Positions 36,990 through 45,700 of a DNA stretch of 64,000 nucleotides are shown piece after piece. The notes beneath the pieces are model-generated. The model worked only from the letters and a program-made list of their open reading frames with translations, was not told the DNA's origin and made no database searches. Position 1 is the stretch's first letter. Each line of letters begins with the position of its first letter. A program made the position numbers and the translations under genes. Origin of the DNA: Cytophagales bacterium (lineage in GTDB: Bacteria > Bacteroidota > Bacteroidia > Cytophagales > 172606-1); the NCBI GenBank assembly GCA_030446715.1, contig JAUJMU010000001.1:535297-599296 (forward strand). Reading direction: 5' to 3'.

Positions 36990-38015
36990 ATGAAAAAAAT
37001 CATCGTGACCGGGGGAGCCGGTTTTATCGGTTCACATACCGTAGTTGAGCTGGCTGCCGCCGGTTTTACGCCGGTTATCGTTGATAATTTTTCCAACTCG
37101 GACCGCAGTGCACTGGAGGGGTTGAAAAAAATCATCGGCAGCGAACCGGTTTGCTACGCGATAGACGGCAACGACTACGCGGCAATGGAGGAGATGTTCC
37201 GCAAGGAAGGCGATGTGGTGGGTGCCATTCACTTTGCGGCCTACAAGGCAGTAGGCGAATCAGTGCAGAAGCCCATTGATTACTTCCGGAATAACCTCAA
37301 TTCCCTGCTGGTGCTGATGGACCTGATGGTGAAGTACAAGGCGCCGAATCTGGTGTTTTCGTCTTCCTGCACCGTTTACGGGCAACCGGAGAAGCTTCCG
37401 GTCAATGAACAGTCGCCGATACTGCCCGCCCAGTCACCGTACGGCAGCACCAAGCAGATCTGCGAAGAAATCATCAAACAAACTACCTCGGTAAAGCAGC
37501 CGCTGAAGGCGATTTCCCTGCGGTATTTCAATCCCATCGGGGCACATCCTTCAGCCAATATCGGCGAGTTGCCCATCGGTACGCCCAATAACCTGGTACC
37601 TTTCATCACCCAGTCGGCGGTCGGGCTGCGACCTCCGGTGACGGTATTCGGCAATGATTACAATACGCCGGATGGTTCCTGCGTACGGGATTACATCCAC
37701 GTAGTAGACCTTGCCAAAGCCCACGTGAAGGCCCTGCAGTTGCTGGATAAGGCAGAAGGCACTACGTATTACGACGTATTCAACGTAGGCACCGGCCGGG
37801 GCAACACCGTACTGGAGGTGATTAAAGCCTTTGAGGAAGCGACCGGCAAAAAACTCGGTTACAAGATTGGCCCCCGCCGTTCCGGCGACGTGGAGAAGAT
37901 ATACGCCGAAGTTGAAAAATCCCGCGACGGACTGGGCTGGCAGGCCGAACTGAGCCTGCAGGATGGCCTGCGTGACGCCTGGCGGTGGCAGCAAAAGCTG
38001 ACCAATAACGCCTGA
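36990..38015 (+). CDS. galE: UDP-glucose 4-epimerase
   Basis: 341 residues, extended SDR. NAD motif GGAGFIGSHTVVELA; VFSSSCTVYGQPEKLP; catalytic Tyr151 and Lys155 in SPYGSTKQICEE; substrate-binding YFNPIGAHPSANIGE and VFGNDYNTPDGSCVRDYIHV. It interconverts UDP-glucose and UDP-galactose and can feed galactose into the polymer. The stop overlaps the ATG of the next gene by one base. Confidence 0.95.
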   Translation: MKKIIVTGGAGFIGSHTVVELAAAGFTPVIVDNFSNSDRSALEGLKKIIGSEPVCYAIDGNDYAAMEEMFRKEGDVVGAIHFAAYKAVGESVQKPIDYFRNNLNSLLVLMDLMVKYKAPNLVFSSSCTVYGQPEKLPVNEQSPILPAQSPYGSTKQICEEIIKQTTSVKQPLKAISLRYFNPIGAHPSANIGELPIGTPNNLVPFITQSAVGLRPPVTVFGNDYNTPDGSCVRDYIHVVDLAKAHVKALQLLDKAEGTTYYDVFNVGTGRGNTVLEVIKAFEEATGKKLGYKIGPRRSGDVEKIYAEVEKSRDGLGWQAELSLQDGLRDAWRWQQKLTNNA

Positions 38016-38611
38016 TGCTCCTTTGCGGAGTAGACTACGGCAGTAAACTGGCCGGTACCACCGCCCTCTGTTTCGGAGAGCCGGGTACCGGCCAGACTTT
38101 TTTCCGGAAGTCGGCAAAAAACCAGGATGCCGATCAGTTCCTGCTGAATGAGCTACAACTCTATAAGCCCGGGCTCATCTTTCTCGATGCCCCGCTTTCC
38201 CTGCCGGGGGTTTACCGGGGCCTTCCCGGCTGCCACAATTACTTTTACCGTCAGGCAGATAAACAGCTGAAAGCCATGTCACCGATGTTTCTGGGTGGGC
38301 TTACGGCCCGGGCCATGCAGTTGCAGGAGCGGTTGCTACAGGCAGGTTTGCCACCAGCTTATGAAACCTACCCTTCGGCTCAGGCAAGGCAGCTTAATTT
38401 GCCGGAGGAAGGATACAAAAGGGAATCAGCCTCCATTGAGCCGGTTCTGCAAAAGGTCTTACCGCATTACCCGTCACTCCGCATAGCGCCGGAATCTGTT
38501 ACTTCATGGCACCACGTGGATGCCTTGCTGGCATTGATTTCCGCGATCCGTTTTACGGAAGGCAAGCAGGAGGAATATGGTGATGCTGCTGAGGGAATGA
38601 TTCTGGTATGA
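38015..38611 (+). CDS. DUF429 protein (predicted RNase H-fold nuclease family)
   Basis: 198 residues. The N-terminal CGVDYGSKLAGTTAL and the LIFLDAPLSLPG strand carry acidic residues placed like an RNase H-type site. AYETYPSAQARQL and SWHHVDALLALISAIRF are typical DUF429 late motifs. The start overlaps the galE stop (TGATG), so translation is probably coupled. No activity is proven for the family; its link to polysaccharide synthesis is positional only. Confidence 0.8.
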   Translation: MLLCGVDYGSKLAGTTALCFGEPGTGQTFFRKSAKNQDADQFLLNELQLYKPGLIFLDAPLSLPGVYRGLPGCHNYFYRQADKQLKAMSPMFLGGLTARAMQLQERLLQAGLPPAYETYPSAQARQLNLPEEGYKRESASIEPVLQKVLPHYPSLRIAPESVTSWHHVDALLALISAIRFTEGKQEEYGDAAEGMILV

Positions 38612-38731
38612 GGGTGGAGGTGCTGTTTGCCCTGTTTTCACGTAAACCTGGCTGACTCTCATTATATTTACCCCGGAATTGGCGTTACCGGACTACGGGC
38701 CCAGGCGTTTTCCTTCACAAAATCAATCAAG

Positions 38732-39400
38732 ATGACACCACTCATTGCGCCATCCGTGCTGGCCGCTGACTTTGCCAATCTTCAGCGGGACATCGAAATG
38801 ATCAACCGCAGCCAGGCCGACTGGATCCACTTCGACGTGATGGACGGGCGGTTTGTGCCCAATATTTCAATCGGCGTGCCGGTATGTGAGGCCGTAAACC
38901 GGCACGCGCAGAAGCCGATTGATGTACACCTGATGATCGTGCAGCCGGAGCATTACCTGGAGGCGTTTCAAAAAGCCGGGGCGGGCATTATTTCCGTGCA
39001 TTACGAAGCCTGCCCTCACCTGCACCGCGTACTGGACCAGATCCGGAAGCTGGGTTGCCGGGCCGGCGTTGCCATCAATCCGCACACGCCGGTGAACAAT
39101 CTGGAGGAAATCATCGCGGAGGCCGACCTGGTGAATGTGATGTCGGTGAACCCCGGTTTTGGCGGGCAGAAATTCATTACGGCTACGCTTGACAAGGTAG
39201 CCCGCCTGAAAGAACTTATCCTGCGCCGGCGGTCCGCGGCCCTGATCGAAATTGACGGGGGCGTAAACCAGGACAATGCCGCCGCGTTGCTTGCAGCCGG
39301 TGCAGACGTGCTGGTGGCCGGAAATTTTGTATTTTCGGCGTCCCAGCCGGAGCAGGTAATCGCGGCGCTGAAGAAAACCGTTGTTACGCGGGAGGTTTGA
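38732..39400 (+). CDS. rpe: ribulose-phosphate 3-epimerase
   Basis: 222 residues from ATG 38732 (MTPLIAPSVLAADFANL); a longer frame to 38627 adds 35 non-homologous codons. The TIM-barrel signatures are HFDVMDGRFVPNISIG, DVHLMIVQPEHYL, VMSVNPGFGGQKFI and IEIDGGVNQDNAAALLAAGADVLVAG. The enzyme interconverts ribulose 5-phosphate and xylulose 5-phosphate. A repeat element with inverted ends begins 8 bases after the stop. Confidence 0.95.
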   Translation: MTPLIAPSVLAADFANLQRDIEMINRSQADWIHFDVMDGRFVPNISIGVPVCEAVNRHAQKPIDVHLMIVQPEHYLEAFQKAGAGIISVHYEACPHLHRVLDQIRKLGCRAGVAINPHTPVNNLEEIIAEADLVNVMSVNPGFGGQKFITATLDKVARLKELILRRRSAALIEIDGGVNQDNAAALLAAGADVLVAGNFVFSASQPEQVIAALKKTVVTREV

Positions 39401-39407
39401 AGTCGGA

Positions 39408-39674
39408 GCCTCACCCCCAGCCCCTCTCCCAGGGAGCAACGGTTAGGACACAAAATGAAAAGGGAACCGGGCAGGAATTTAAAATGGGCTTAAATTCTTG
39501 ATTTTAACCTTCTCAGAACCTCACCCCCAGCCCCTCTCCTAAGGAGAGGGGAGCCGCAAATGACTGTTTATCAGAAAGTTGAAAGATGTGTCCTGATCGT
39601 AGCTTCAAAAGAAAGGAGGAGCCAGATCCAGAACTCTTTCACCCCTCTCCTGGAAGATCCACAGGGGGTGAGGT
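39408..39674. repeat. short element with GCCTCACCCCC / GGGGGTGAGG ends, copy 1
   Basis: Left end gcctcacccccagcccctct at 39408; a second copy of the same end (cctcacccccagcccctctc) starts at 39519; right end caggggg-tgaggt at 39662-39674. Internal bases 39585-39604 (gatgtgtcctgatcgtagct) recur exactly in copy 3. No protein is encoded. It looks like two nested or adjacent insertions of a non-autonomous element. Confidence 0.65.
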
Positions 39675-39699
39675 TTTTCAGGATTCACCAGGAAAATAA

Positions 39700-42201
39700 A
39701 TGCAGCATCACTGCCGCCTTACTTTAGAAATTTTGAGAGGTATTATTCACCCGCCGCAATCTGCCTGCCTGATCATTAGCTGCTGCTTGCTGCTATGGCT
39801 GACCCTGTCGGGCACGGCTTTTTCCCTCCATGCCCAGACTTCCCCCCAGCGGCCCGCCAAAAGCCCGGCGACAGCCAAGGCTGTTCTGCAAGGTCAGATT
39901 ACCGGTCCGGAGGGCAAAGGCATAAGTGGAGCCAGTATACTCCTGCAGGGCACAAAGCTGGGAATGGCTTCGGATGAAAACGGTAATTTCCGGCTGGAAG
40001 TCCCGCCGGGCGACAGCCTGAACCTGGCCTTTTCGGCGATAGGTTACCAGTCCCGGCAGCTGTTCCTGTCTGTCAGGGCCGGCGAAATGAAAGAAGTGAA
40101 TATAACCCTGCTGCCACAAAGCGTACAGCTACAGGGCGTAGACGTAAAAGACAACCGCAGCCTTGACCGGCAGAACGAAGCCGGCGTGACCAGAATTGAC
40201 CCGAAAGCCGTGCAGAATATCCCTTCTCCGTTCGGCGACTTCAACAAAACCCTCGGCACCCTGCCCGGCGTGGTGAGCAACAACGAACTTTCCTCCACCT
40301 ACTCCGTACGCGGTGGCAGCTTCGACGAAAATCAGGTATATGTAAACGGCATTGAGGTGTACCGGCCGTTTCTGGTCCGGGCGGGCCAGCAGGAAGGCCT
40401 GAGCTTCATTAACCCGGATCTGGTGAGGGGAATTGAATTTTCCTCCGGAGGCTGGCAGCCCGAGTACGGCGACAAACTTTCGTCCGTGCTCAACATTCAG
40501 TACCGGCAACCGGCCCGGACCAACGGATCAGTCACGCTGAGCCTGCTGGGAGGCGCAGCCCACCTGGAGACGGGCTCTGCCGATGGAAGAGTATCTTTTA
40601 TCGGTGGCGTGCGGGAGAAGCGGTCCCAGTACCTGCTCAATACCTTACCGGTGAAGGGCGAGTACCTGCCGCGCTTTACGGATGTCCAGGGATATTTACA
40701 TTTTGATTTATCCAAAGAGAAATCACTTTCGGGCCTGCCAAAATCTGAACTTGGCTTTCTTTTTTCTTACGCCCGGAACCGCTACTTCACCCGGCCTGTA
40801 AATCGCCAGACTACTTTTGGCACACTTACCCAGCTGCGGCAGTTGTCGGTTGCCTTTGAAGGCGAGGAGAGTCTGGAATACGACATGTATCAGGGCGGGC
40901 TTAAGTTTACCCGACGGGCAGGGGAGAGGCTCACCCTGAGCTTCTTTACTTCCGCCATGCAGACGGGGGAGCGGGAAAATGCCACCATAGACGGTACTTA
41001 CCGGCTCTGTGACCTGTACGGGCAATCCTGCACGGGCACGGGCAGCCTGGGCAGTCAGCTGCAGTACGTAAACAACACGCTGCGGGCCACTGTACTGGCA
41101 GCGGAGAACCGCTCTGAATGGGTTTTAAATGGGCGTAATACATTCAAATGGGGCGCAAAAGTCAACAGTGAACGCATCAGCGATGACCTGAGTGAGTTTA
41201 ATCTGAGGGATTCGGCGGGCAACTCCCGGCTGGACGATCAGCTTCAGACCCGGCTGAACCTCAATACCGGCCGGTTTTCTGCTTTCGGTCAGCATACTTT
41301 TTCGCCCGATAATCAGCACCGGTTTACGTATGGGGCCCGCGTCGGCTACTGGACCCTCAACCGCCAGTGGCTGTTCAGTCCGGTGGCGCAGTATACCTTC
41401 CAGCCGGTTTGGGAAAAGGAAGTGCTGTTCAAATTTGCCGTAGGCATTTACCGGCAGCCGCCCTTTTACCGCGAACTCCGGGACCGTGCCGGGCAGCTGA
41501 ACACCGGGCTGCGGGCCCAGAGCGCCTTTCACCTGATTGCCGGTGCGGAACGCCGCCTGAAAATCTGGGAACGCCCCTTCATACTGAACACTGAAGCGTA
41601 TTACAAGAACATGTGGAACGTGGTGGCCTACGACATTGAGAATGTACGCATCCGCTACTTCGCCGACAACAATACCAGGGCCTACGCTACCGGCGTGGAT
41701 TTCCGGCTGAGTGGTGAATTTGTCAAAGGTGCTGAATCGTGGTTCAGCTTAGGCATATTGAGCACGAAAGAAGACCTCCGCTCCGACAACCGGGGTTTCG
41801 TACGCCGCCCAACCGATCAGCGGATTACTGCGGCCGTATTTTTTCAGGATCACCTGCCAAATAATCCGCTGTTGCGGGTTTATCTGAATGCCGTCTACGG
41901 CACTGGCCTTCCGTTCGGACCGCCACGCAGCCTGGAGTACCGGTCGGCGCTGAACGCACCCGCTTACCACCGGGTAGACATCGGTTTCTCGCGGATTTTT
42001 CAATTGGGGTCCGGAGAGAAAAAGAGAAGCCGGGAGAAGTCGCTTTGGTTAGGTGCCGAGGTGCTGAACCTGCTGGGCAACAACAATGTACTCTCTTACA
42101 CCTGGATCACTGACGTGCAGGGGCAGCAGCTGGCTGTTCCCAATACTTTATCGGCCCGGTTTCTTAACTTTAAGGTCATTCTGAGAACTGGTCAGGAGTA
42201 A
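39700..42201 (+). CDS. TonB-dependent receptor with carboxypeptidase-regulatory-like domain
   Basis: 833 residues. The signal region (ACLIISCCLLLWLTLSGTAFSLHAQ) is preceded by an unusually long 20-residue head, so the true start may be later. A CarboxypepD_reg-like domain follows (about 60-145: LQGQITGPEGKGISGASILLQ), then the plug (DFNKTLGTLPGVVSNNELSS, YSVRGGSFDENQVYVNGIEVYRP) and a barrel ending FLNFKVILRTGQE. It is not SusC type and has no SusD partner. This class often takes up siderophores, cobalamin or peptides; here it sits between rpe and wza with no clear functional link. Confidence 0.9.
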   Translation: MQHHCRLTLEILRGIIHPPQSACLIISCCLLLWLTLSGTAFSLHAQTSPQRPAKSPATAKAVLQGQITGPEGKGISGASILLQGTKLGMASDENGNFRLEVPPGDSLNLAFSAIGYQSRQLFLSVRAGEMKEVNITLLPQSVQLQGVDVKDNRSLDRQNEAGVTRIDPKAVQNIPSPFGDFNKTLGTLPGVVSNNELSSTYSVRGGSFDENQVYVNGIEVYRPFLVRAGQQEGLSFINPDLVRGIEFSSGGWQPEYGDKLSSVLNIQYRQPARTNGSVTLSLLGGAAHLETGSADGRVSFIGGVREKRSQYLLNTLPVKGEYLPRFTDVQGYLHFDLSKEKSLSGLPKSELGFLFSYARNRYFTRPVNRQTTFGTLTQLRQLSVAFEGEESLEYDMYQGGLKFTRRAGERLTLSFFTSAMQTGERENATIDGTYRLCDLYGQSCTGTGSLGSQLQYVNNTLRATVLAAENRSEWVLNGRNTFKWGAKVNSERISDDLSEFNLRDSAGNSRLDDQLQTRLNLNTGRFSAFGQHTFSPDNQHRFTYGARVGYWTLNRQWLFSPVAQYTFQPVWEKEVLFKFAVGIYRQPPFYRELRDRAGQLNTGLRAQSAFHLIAGAERRLKIWERPFILNTEAYYKNMWNVVAYDIENVRIRYFADNNTRAYATGVDFRLSGEFVKGAESWFSLGILSTKEDLRSDNRGFVRRPTDQRITAAVFFQDHLPNNPLLRVYLNAVYGTGLPFGPPRSLEYRSALNAPAYHRVDIGFSRIFQLGSGEKKRSREKSLWLGAEVLNLLGNNNVLSYTWITDVQGQQLAVPNTLSARFLNFKVILRTGQE

Positions 42202-42432
42202 CTCCCCTGAGATTGGACCGGCAAGTATTTTCTTGTACTTACCGGTAGTTAGTTCTGGCTTACCGGTACTAATAATACCTTCTCAGCGTTTAGAGGAGGA
42301 ACTGACCGGCTCTGTTCCCGACAATTCTGTTAAATTTGCCCATAAAGCTATTTTAGTAAAAAGGCAGAAACAGTAAGCGATTTATTATCGGGTGCGGACC
42401 GGTATCCGTTAAGACCAAACGGTCTCCAGCAT
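42202..42432. other. 231-bp gap before the capsule-export genes
   Basis: An imperfect hairpin (ccggcaagta at 42219-42228 / tacttaccgg at 42237-42246) and a direct repeat of cttaccggta (42239 and 42260) lie after the receptor gene. TAAATTTG at 42331-42338 is a possible -7 box for wza, though without a clear -33 element. Confidence 0.4.
42331..42338 (+). promoter_or_regulatory. candidate -7 box (TAAATTTG) of wza-wzc-wecB
   Basis: It matches TAnnTTTG and lies 94 bases before the wza start in a gene-free gap. A -33 TTTG is not evident. Confidence 0.33.
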
Positions 42433-43257
42433 ATGTCAAGGAAGCTATCATACCTATTTTTTCTGTCGTTCCTCTTATATGTTTCCGGTTGTATTCCTTT
42501 CAAGAAAATAGTTCTCTTTCAAAAGGGCGCTGAGGAAAAAGCACCTGACAGCCTGTACGTCAACCAGGATTATGAATTTGTGATTGCGCCATTTGACATT
42601 CTGGGGGTGAGAGTGATCAGTACGGTGGGTGAAGTGGCGCAGAGCCTCCAGGTATTCAGTCCGGCCGCGGCCGGTGGTGCAGGAGGTGAGGGGGCTTACT
42701 TTGGCGGTACGCTGGTGGACAAAAACGGTACCATTGAACTCCCGTACATCGGCCGCGTTCAGGTAGCCGGCCTTACCCTGGCGCAGGCCGGGGATATGAT
42801 CCGGGCGCAGCTGGCAAATTACATTCTGAATGCGGACCGCAATCTGCTCGTGGAGATTAAAATCCTCAACTTCAGCGTCAACGTGCTGGGCGAAGTAGGC
42901 GCCCAGGGCCTGATACGGGCCGAAAATGAGTTTATCACCGTAACTGAAGTGCTGGCCAAAGCAGGCGGTGTCACGGACCTGGGCAACCGGAAAAACATAA
43001 AGCTGATCCGCACCGACCGGCTGACCAAAAAGACAACTACTTACCGGATGGACCTTACAACCAGCGAAATGGTATCGCCGATGCTGGCCCGCCTGCAGCC
43101 CAACGATGTGCTGTACGTAGAACCCCTGCGCCGTAAGCAGTTTGGTTCGGCAGGTCAACTCATCGGCTTGATTACAACCGTCATATCAGTTCCCTTGCTT
43201 GTGATCAGTATATACAATATTATTCAGAGTTTGCAGACACAGTCCCGGCTGCCATAG
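42433..43257 (+). CDS. wza: polysaccharide export lipoprotein (Wza-like, OPX family)
   Basis: 274 residues. The signal peptide ends in LLYVSGC (lipobox, Cys19). The Poly_export domain follows (YEFVIAPFDILGVRVIS, GTLVDKNGTIELPYIGRVQVAGLTLAQ) and a SLBB-type domain (VNVLGEVGAQGLIRAENEF, LAKAGGVTDLGNRKNIKLI). The C-terminal hydrophobic helix (LIGLITTVISVPLLVISIYNII) is the membrane-spanning helix that forms the outer-membrane pore in Wza. It exports capsule or exopolysaccharide, with wzc 36 bases downstream. Confidence 0.93.
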   Translation: MSRKLSYLFFLSFLLYVSGCIPFKKIVLFQKGAEEKAPDSLYVNQDYEFVIAPFDILGVRVISTVGEVAQSLQVFSPAAAGGAGGEGAYFGGTLVDKNGTIELPYIGRVQVAGLTLAQAGDMIRAQLANYILNADRNLLVEIKILNFSVNVLGEVGAQGLIRAENEFITVTEVLAKAGGVTDLGNRKNIKLIRTDRLTKKTTTYRMDLTTSEMVSPMLARLQPNDVLYVEPLRRKQFGSAGQLIGLITTVISVPLLVISIYNIIQSLQTQSRLP

Positions 43258-43293
43258 ATTCTGGCTGTCTCTCTATTTAAGGATAAAAACCCG

Positions 43294-45696
43294 ATGGATC
43301 AATTTGCTCCCTACGCATACGAGAACCAGGAAATCGACTTCCGCCGCATTATCCGGCTGCTTGTTGGCTATTGGTGGCTGATCTTGGGCTGCGTGGCTGT
43401 GGCATTAGGGATAGCTAATCTATACAACCGGTACGTTCAGCCCGTTTACAGTGCTTCCGGCACCATCATTATCAAGGATGAATCTTCCAACTCTCTCGGG
43501 GCAGAGGCCGCCCAGTTGCAGCAGTTTGATATTTTCAAGGGAAAGCGGAACCTGGCTACTGAGATAGAGATCATCAAATCGCAAAGCGTAGTGGAACGGA
43601 CTGTCAACGCTATGGACCCGAAGTTTGTGCATGCCTCTTACTTTGTGCAGGGCAGATTCAAGACCACCGAATTATATAAGGATGCTCCGTTTGTATTGGA
43701 AAATGATTCAATATTGCCGCAATTCTACGAACAGCCCATTTACGTGCATTTTCGTGAGAAGGGTGGCTACAGCTTGTCGCTTGAAGAGGAGAAAACGGCG
43801 GCCCCGGTCATTTACCAGCTGGGCGATACCGTTATGAGTACTCTTGGACGGCTCCGGCTTGTCCCGAATCAGATCCGTCCCCGCGATCCGGACCCCAGCG
43901 TTACGTATCACTTTGTGGTCCATTATCCCTGGACGCCGGTAGGCCAGTTCCGGGGCAGTGTGGGCGCTTTCAGACCCAATGAGGAGACTTCAATTCTGGT
44001 GATTACGTTTCAGGACGAAGTGCCCGAAAGAGCCATGGACGTGGTCAATACCCTTATCAGTGAATACACAAAGCGGGGAGTGGACGAAAAATCTAAAGTC
44101 GCCAAGAACACCATCAAATTTATTGACCGGCAGCTGGACCAGACCCGCGATTCGGTGGCTTACTGGGAGAGTGTGATTGAAAATTTTAAAAAGAACAAGG
44201 GTGTTGTGAACCTGACGCCTGACTTTACGCTGTCAAAGTTTACGGGTTACGATTCCCGCCGCCTCGAACTGCGGCTCCAGCTGAGTGCCCTGGACTCGCT
44301 GGAGGGGCAGATGAGACAAGGCAAGGATGCCAGTGTGATCTCAACTTCCAACTTTGGCACGCAGGATACCCGTTTTGGCAGCAGCCTGGTTCAGTTAAAC
44401 GAACTCGAAACCCAGCGGAAAAACCGGCTGGCCTATCTGAGTCCGCAGCATCCGGAGATTCTGGCGCTGGATAAGCGCATTGAACTCATCCGCGGCAAGT
44501 TGTTAAACGACCTGCAAAGCTACCGGGAGGCACTACAGAACAACATGCGGACCCTTAATACCGCCATTGGTGGTTTTGAAAGGGATCTGGCCAGAGTGCC
44601 CCAGACGGAGCGGGAATACATCGGCATCCAGCGCAAATACGGACTGGCCTCCAGTACCTACCAGTTTCTGCTGCAGGAAAGATCGCGGGCCAGCATTGCG
44701 GAAGCCGCTACTGTTTCGGATATTCTGGCACTGGATATGGCCGGTATGCCCGGTGAGCCGGTGAGACCAAAAAAGAGTCTTGCCTACATCATTGGTATAT
44801 TTGTTGCCCTTACAGTGTCGCTGAGTTTTATATTCGTGCGTGATCTGCTCGACGATACCGTCTCCGACCCGGCGCAGGTCGGGAAGCTGACCCGGGTGCC
44901 GATGCTGGGCACGGTCAGCCACGCCCACAAAACCGGCAACCACAGCCTGATCGTGGCGGAGAAGCCCAGGTCGGCCGTATCGGAATCTTTCCGGTCCATT
45001 CGTACCAACCTGCAGTTTCTGGCCACCCAGACCGATCACAAGGTAGTGGTGATTACCTCCACGGTGGGCGGAGAAGGAAAAACCTTCTTTTCCATCAACA
45101 TCGCCGCCATCATGGCTATAACCGGTAAAAAGGTGCTGCTGATCGGACTGGATCTGCGCAAGCCGCAGCTTCACCGGGACCTGGGTTTAAGTATTGACAT
45201 CGGGATTACCAACGTCCTGATCGGAAAAGCCACCGCAGCTGAAGCGACTTTCAAGACTGCCGTAGAGGACCTGTACGTGATGCCGGCCGGACCGATACCC
45301 CCTAACCCTTCCGAGCTGATCATGAGTGATGCCATGAAGAATCTGCTGCAGGAGCTGAGGCCGCAGTATGATTACATCTTCATTGACACGCCTCCGATCG
45401 GCCTCGTGACTGACGCCCTCATTGCCATGACTTATTCCGACGTGAACATTTACCTGCTCCGGCAGAGAAAATCCAAGAAGGCTTTCCTGGACACAGTCAA
45501 TAAGCTGTACCAGGATCAGTCTACCAAAAATATTGCTGTGGTGCTGAATGACGTAAAGGCCCGTTCCTACACCAACGGTTACAGCTACGGGTATGGGTAT
45601 GGCTACGGGTATGGCTACGGGTATTATGATGAAGATTCCCAGCGCCTGCCCCGGCTGCGGCGCTGGCTGAAAAAATTGATTCCTTCCGCCGGCTGA
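43294..45696 (+). CDS. wzc: Wzc-like polysaccharide co-polymerase with tyrosine-kinase domain
   Basis: 800 residues. The order is: Wzz-type membrane region (helix GYWWLILGCVAVALGIANLY), a long periplasmic coiled-coil part, a second membrane helix (LAYIIGIFVALTVSLSFIFV, about 500) and a cytoplasmic BY-kinase. Walker A is STVGGEGKTFFS near 588, Walker A' VLLIGLDLRKPQ and Walker B YIFIDTPP. The C-terminal tail holds a run of alternating Gly-Tyr (about 761-779, eight Tyr), the autophosphorylation cluster. It controls chain length and export with Wza. The stop is 4 bases before the start of wecB. Confidence 0.95.
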   Translation: MDQFAPYAYENQEIDFRRIIRLLVGYWWLILGCVAVALGIANLYNRYVQPVYSASGTIIIKDESSNSLGAEAAQLQQFDIFKGKRNLATEIEIIKSQSVVERTVNAMDPKFVHASYFVQGRFKTTELYKDAPFVLENDSILPQFYEQPIYVHFREKGGYSLSLEEEKTAAPVIYQLGDTVMSTLGRLRLVPNQIRPRDPDPSVTYHFVVHYPWTPVGQFRGSVGAFRPNEETSILVITFQDEVPERAMDVVNTLISEYTKRGVDEKSKVAKNTIKFIDRQLDQTRDSVAYWESVIENFKKNKGVVNLTPDFTLSKFTGYDSRRLELRLQLSALDSLEGQMRQGKDASVISTSNFGTQDTRFGSSLVQLNELETQRKNRLAYLSPQHPEILALDKRIELIRGKLLNDLQSYREALQNNMRTLNTAIGGFERDLARVPQTEREYIGIQRKYGLASSTYQFLLQERSRASIAEAATVSDILALDMAGMPGEPVRPKKSLAYIIGIFVALTVSLSFIFVRDLLDDTVSDPAQVGKLTRVPMLGTVSHAHKTGNHSLIVAEKPRSAVSESFRSIRTNLQFLATQTDHKVVVITSTVGGEGKTFFSINIAAIMAITGKKVLLIGLDLRKPQLHRDLGLSIDIGITNVLIGKATAAEATFKTAVEDLYVMPAGPIPPNPSELIMSDAMKNLLQELRPQYDYIFIDTPPIGLVTDALIAMTYSDVNIYLLRQRKSKKAFLDTVNKLYQDQSTKNIAVVLNDVKARSYTNGYSYGYGYGYGYGYGYYDEDSQRLPRLRRWLKKLIPSAG

Positions 45697-45700
45697 CAAC

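Noticed and set aside
38627-38731. Longer rpe start at 38627
   Set aside because: The 35 extra codons have no homology to the enzyme; ATG 38732 gives the standard N-terminus.
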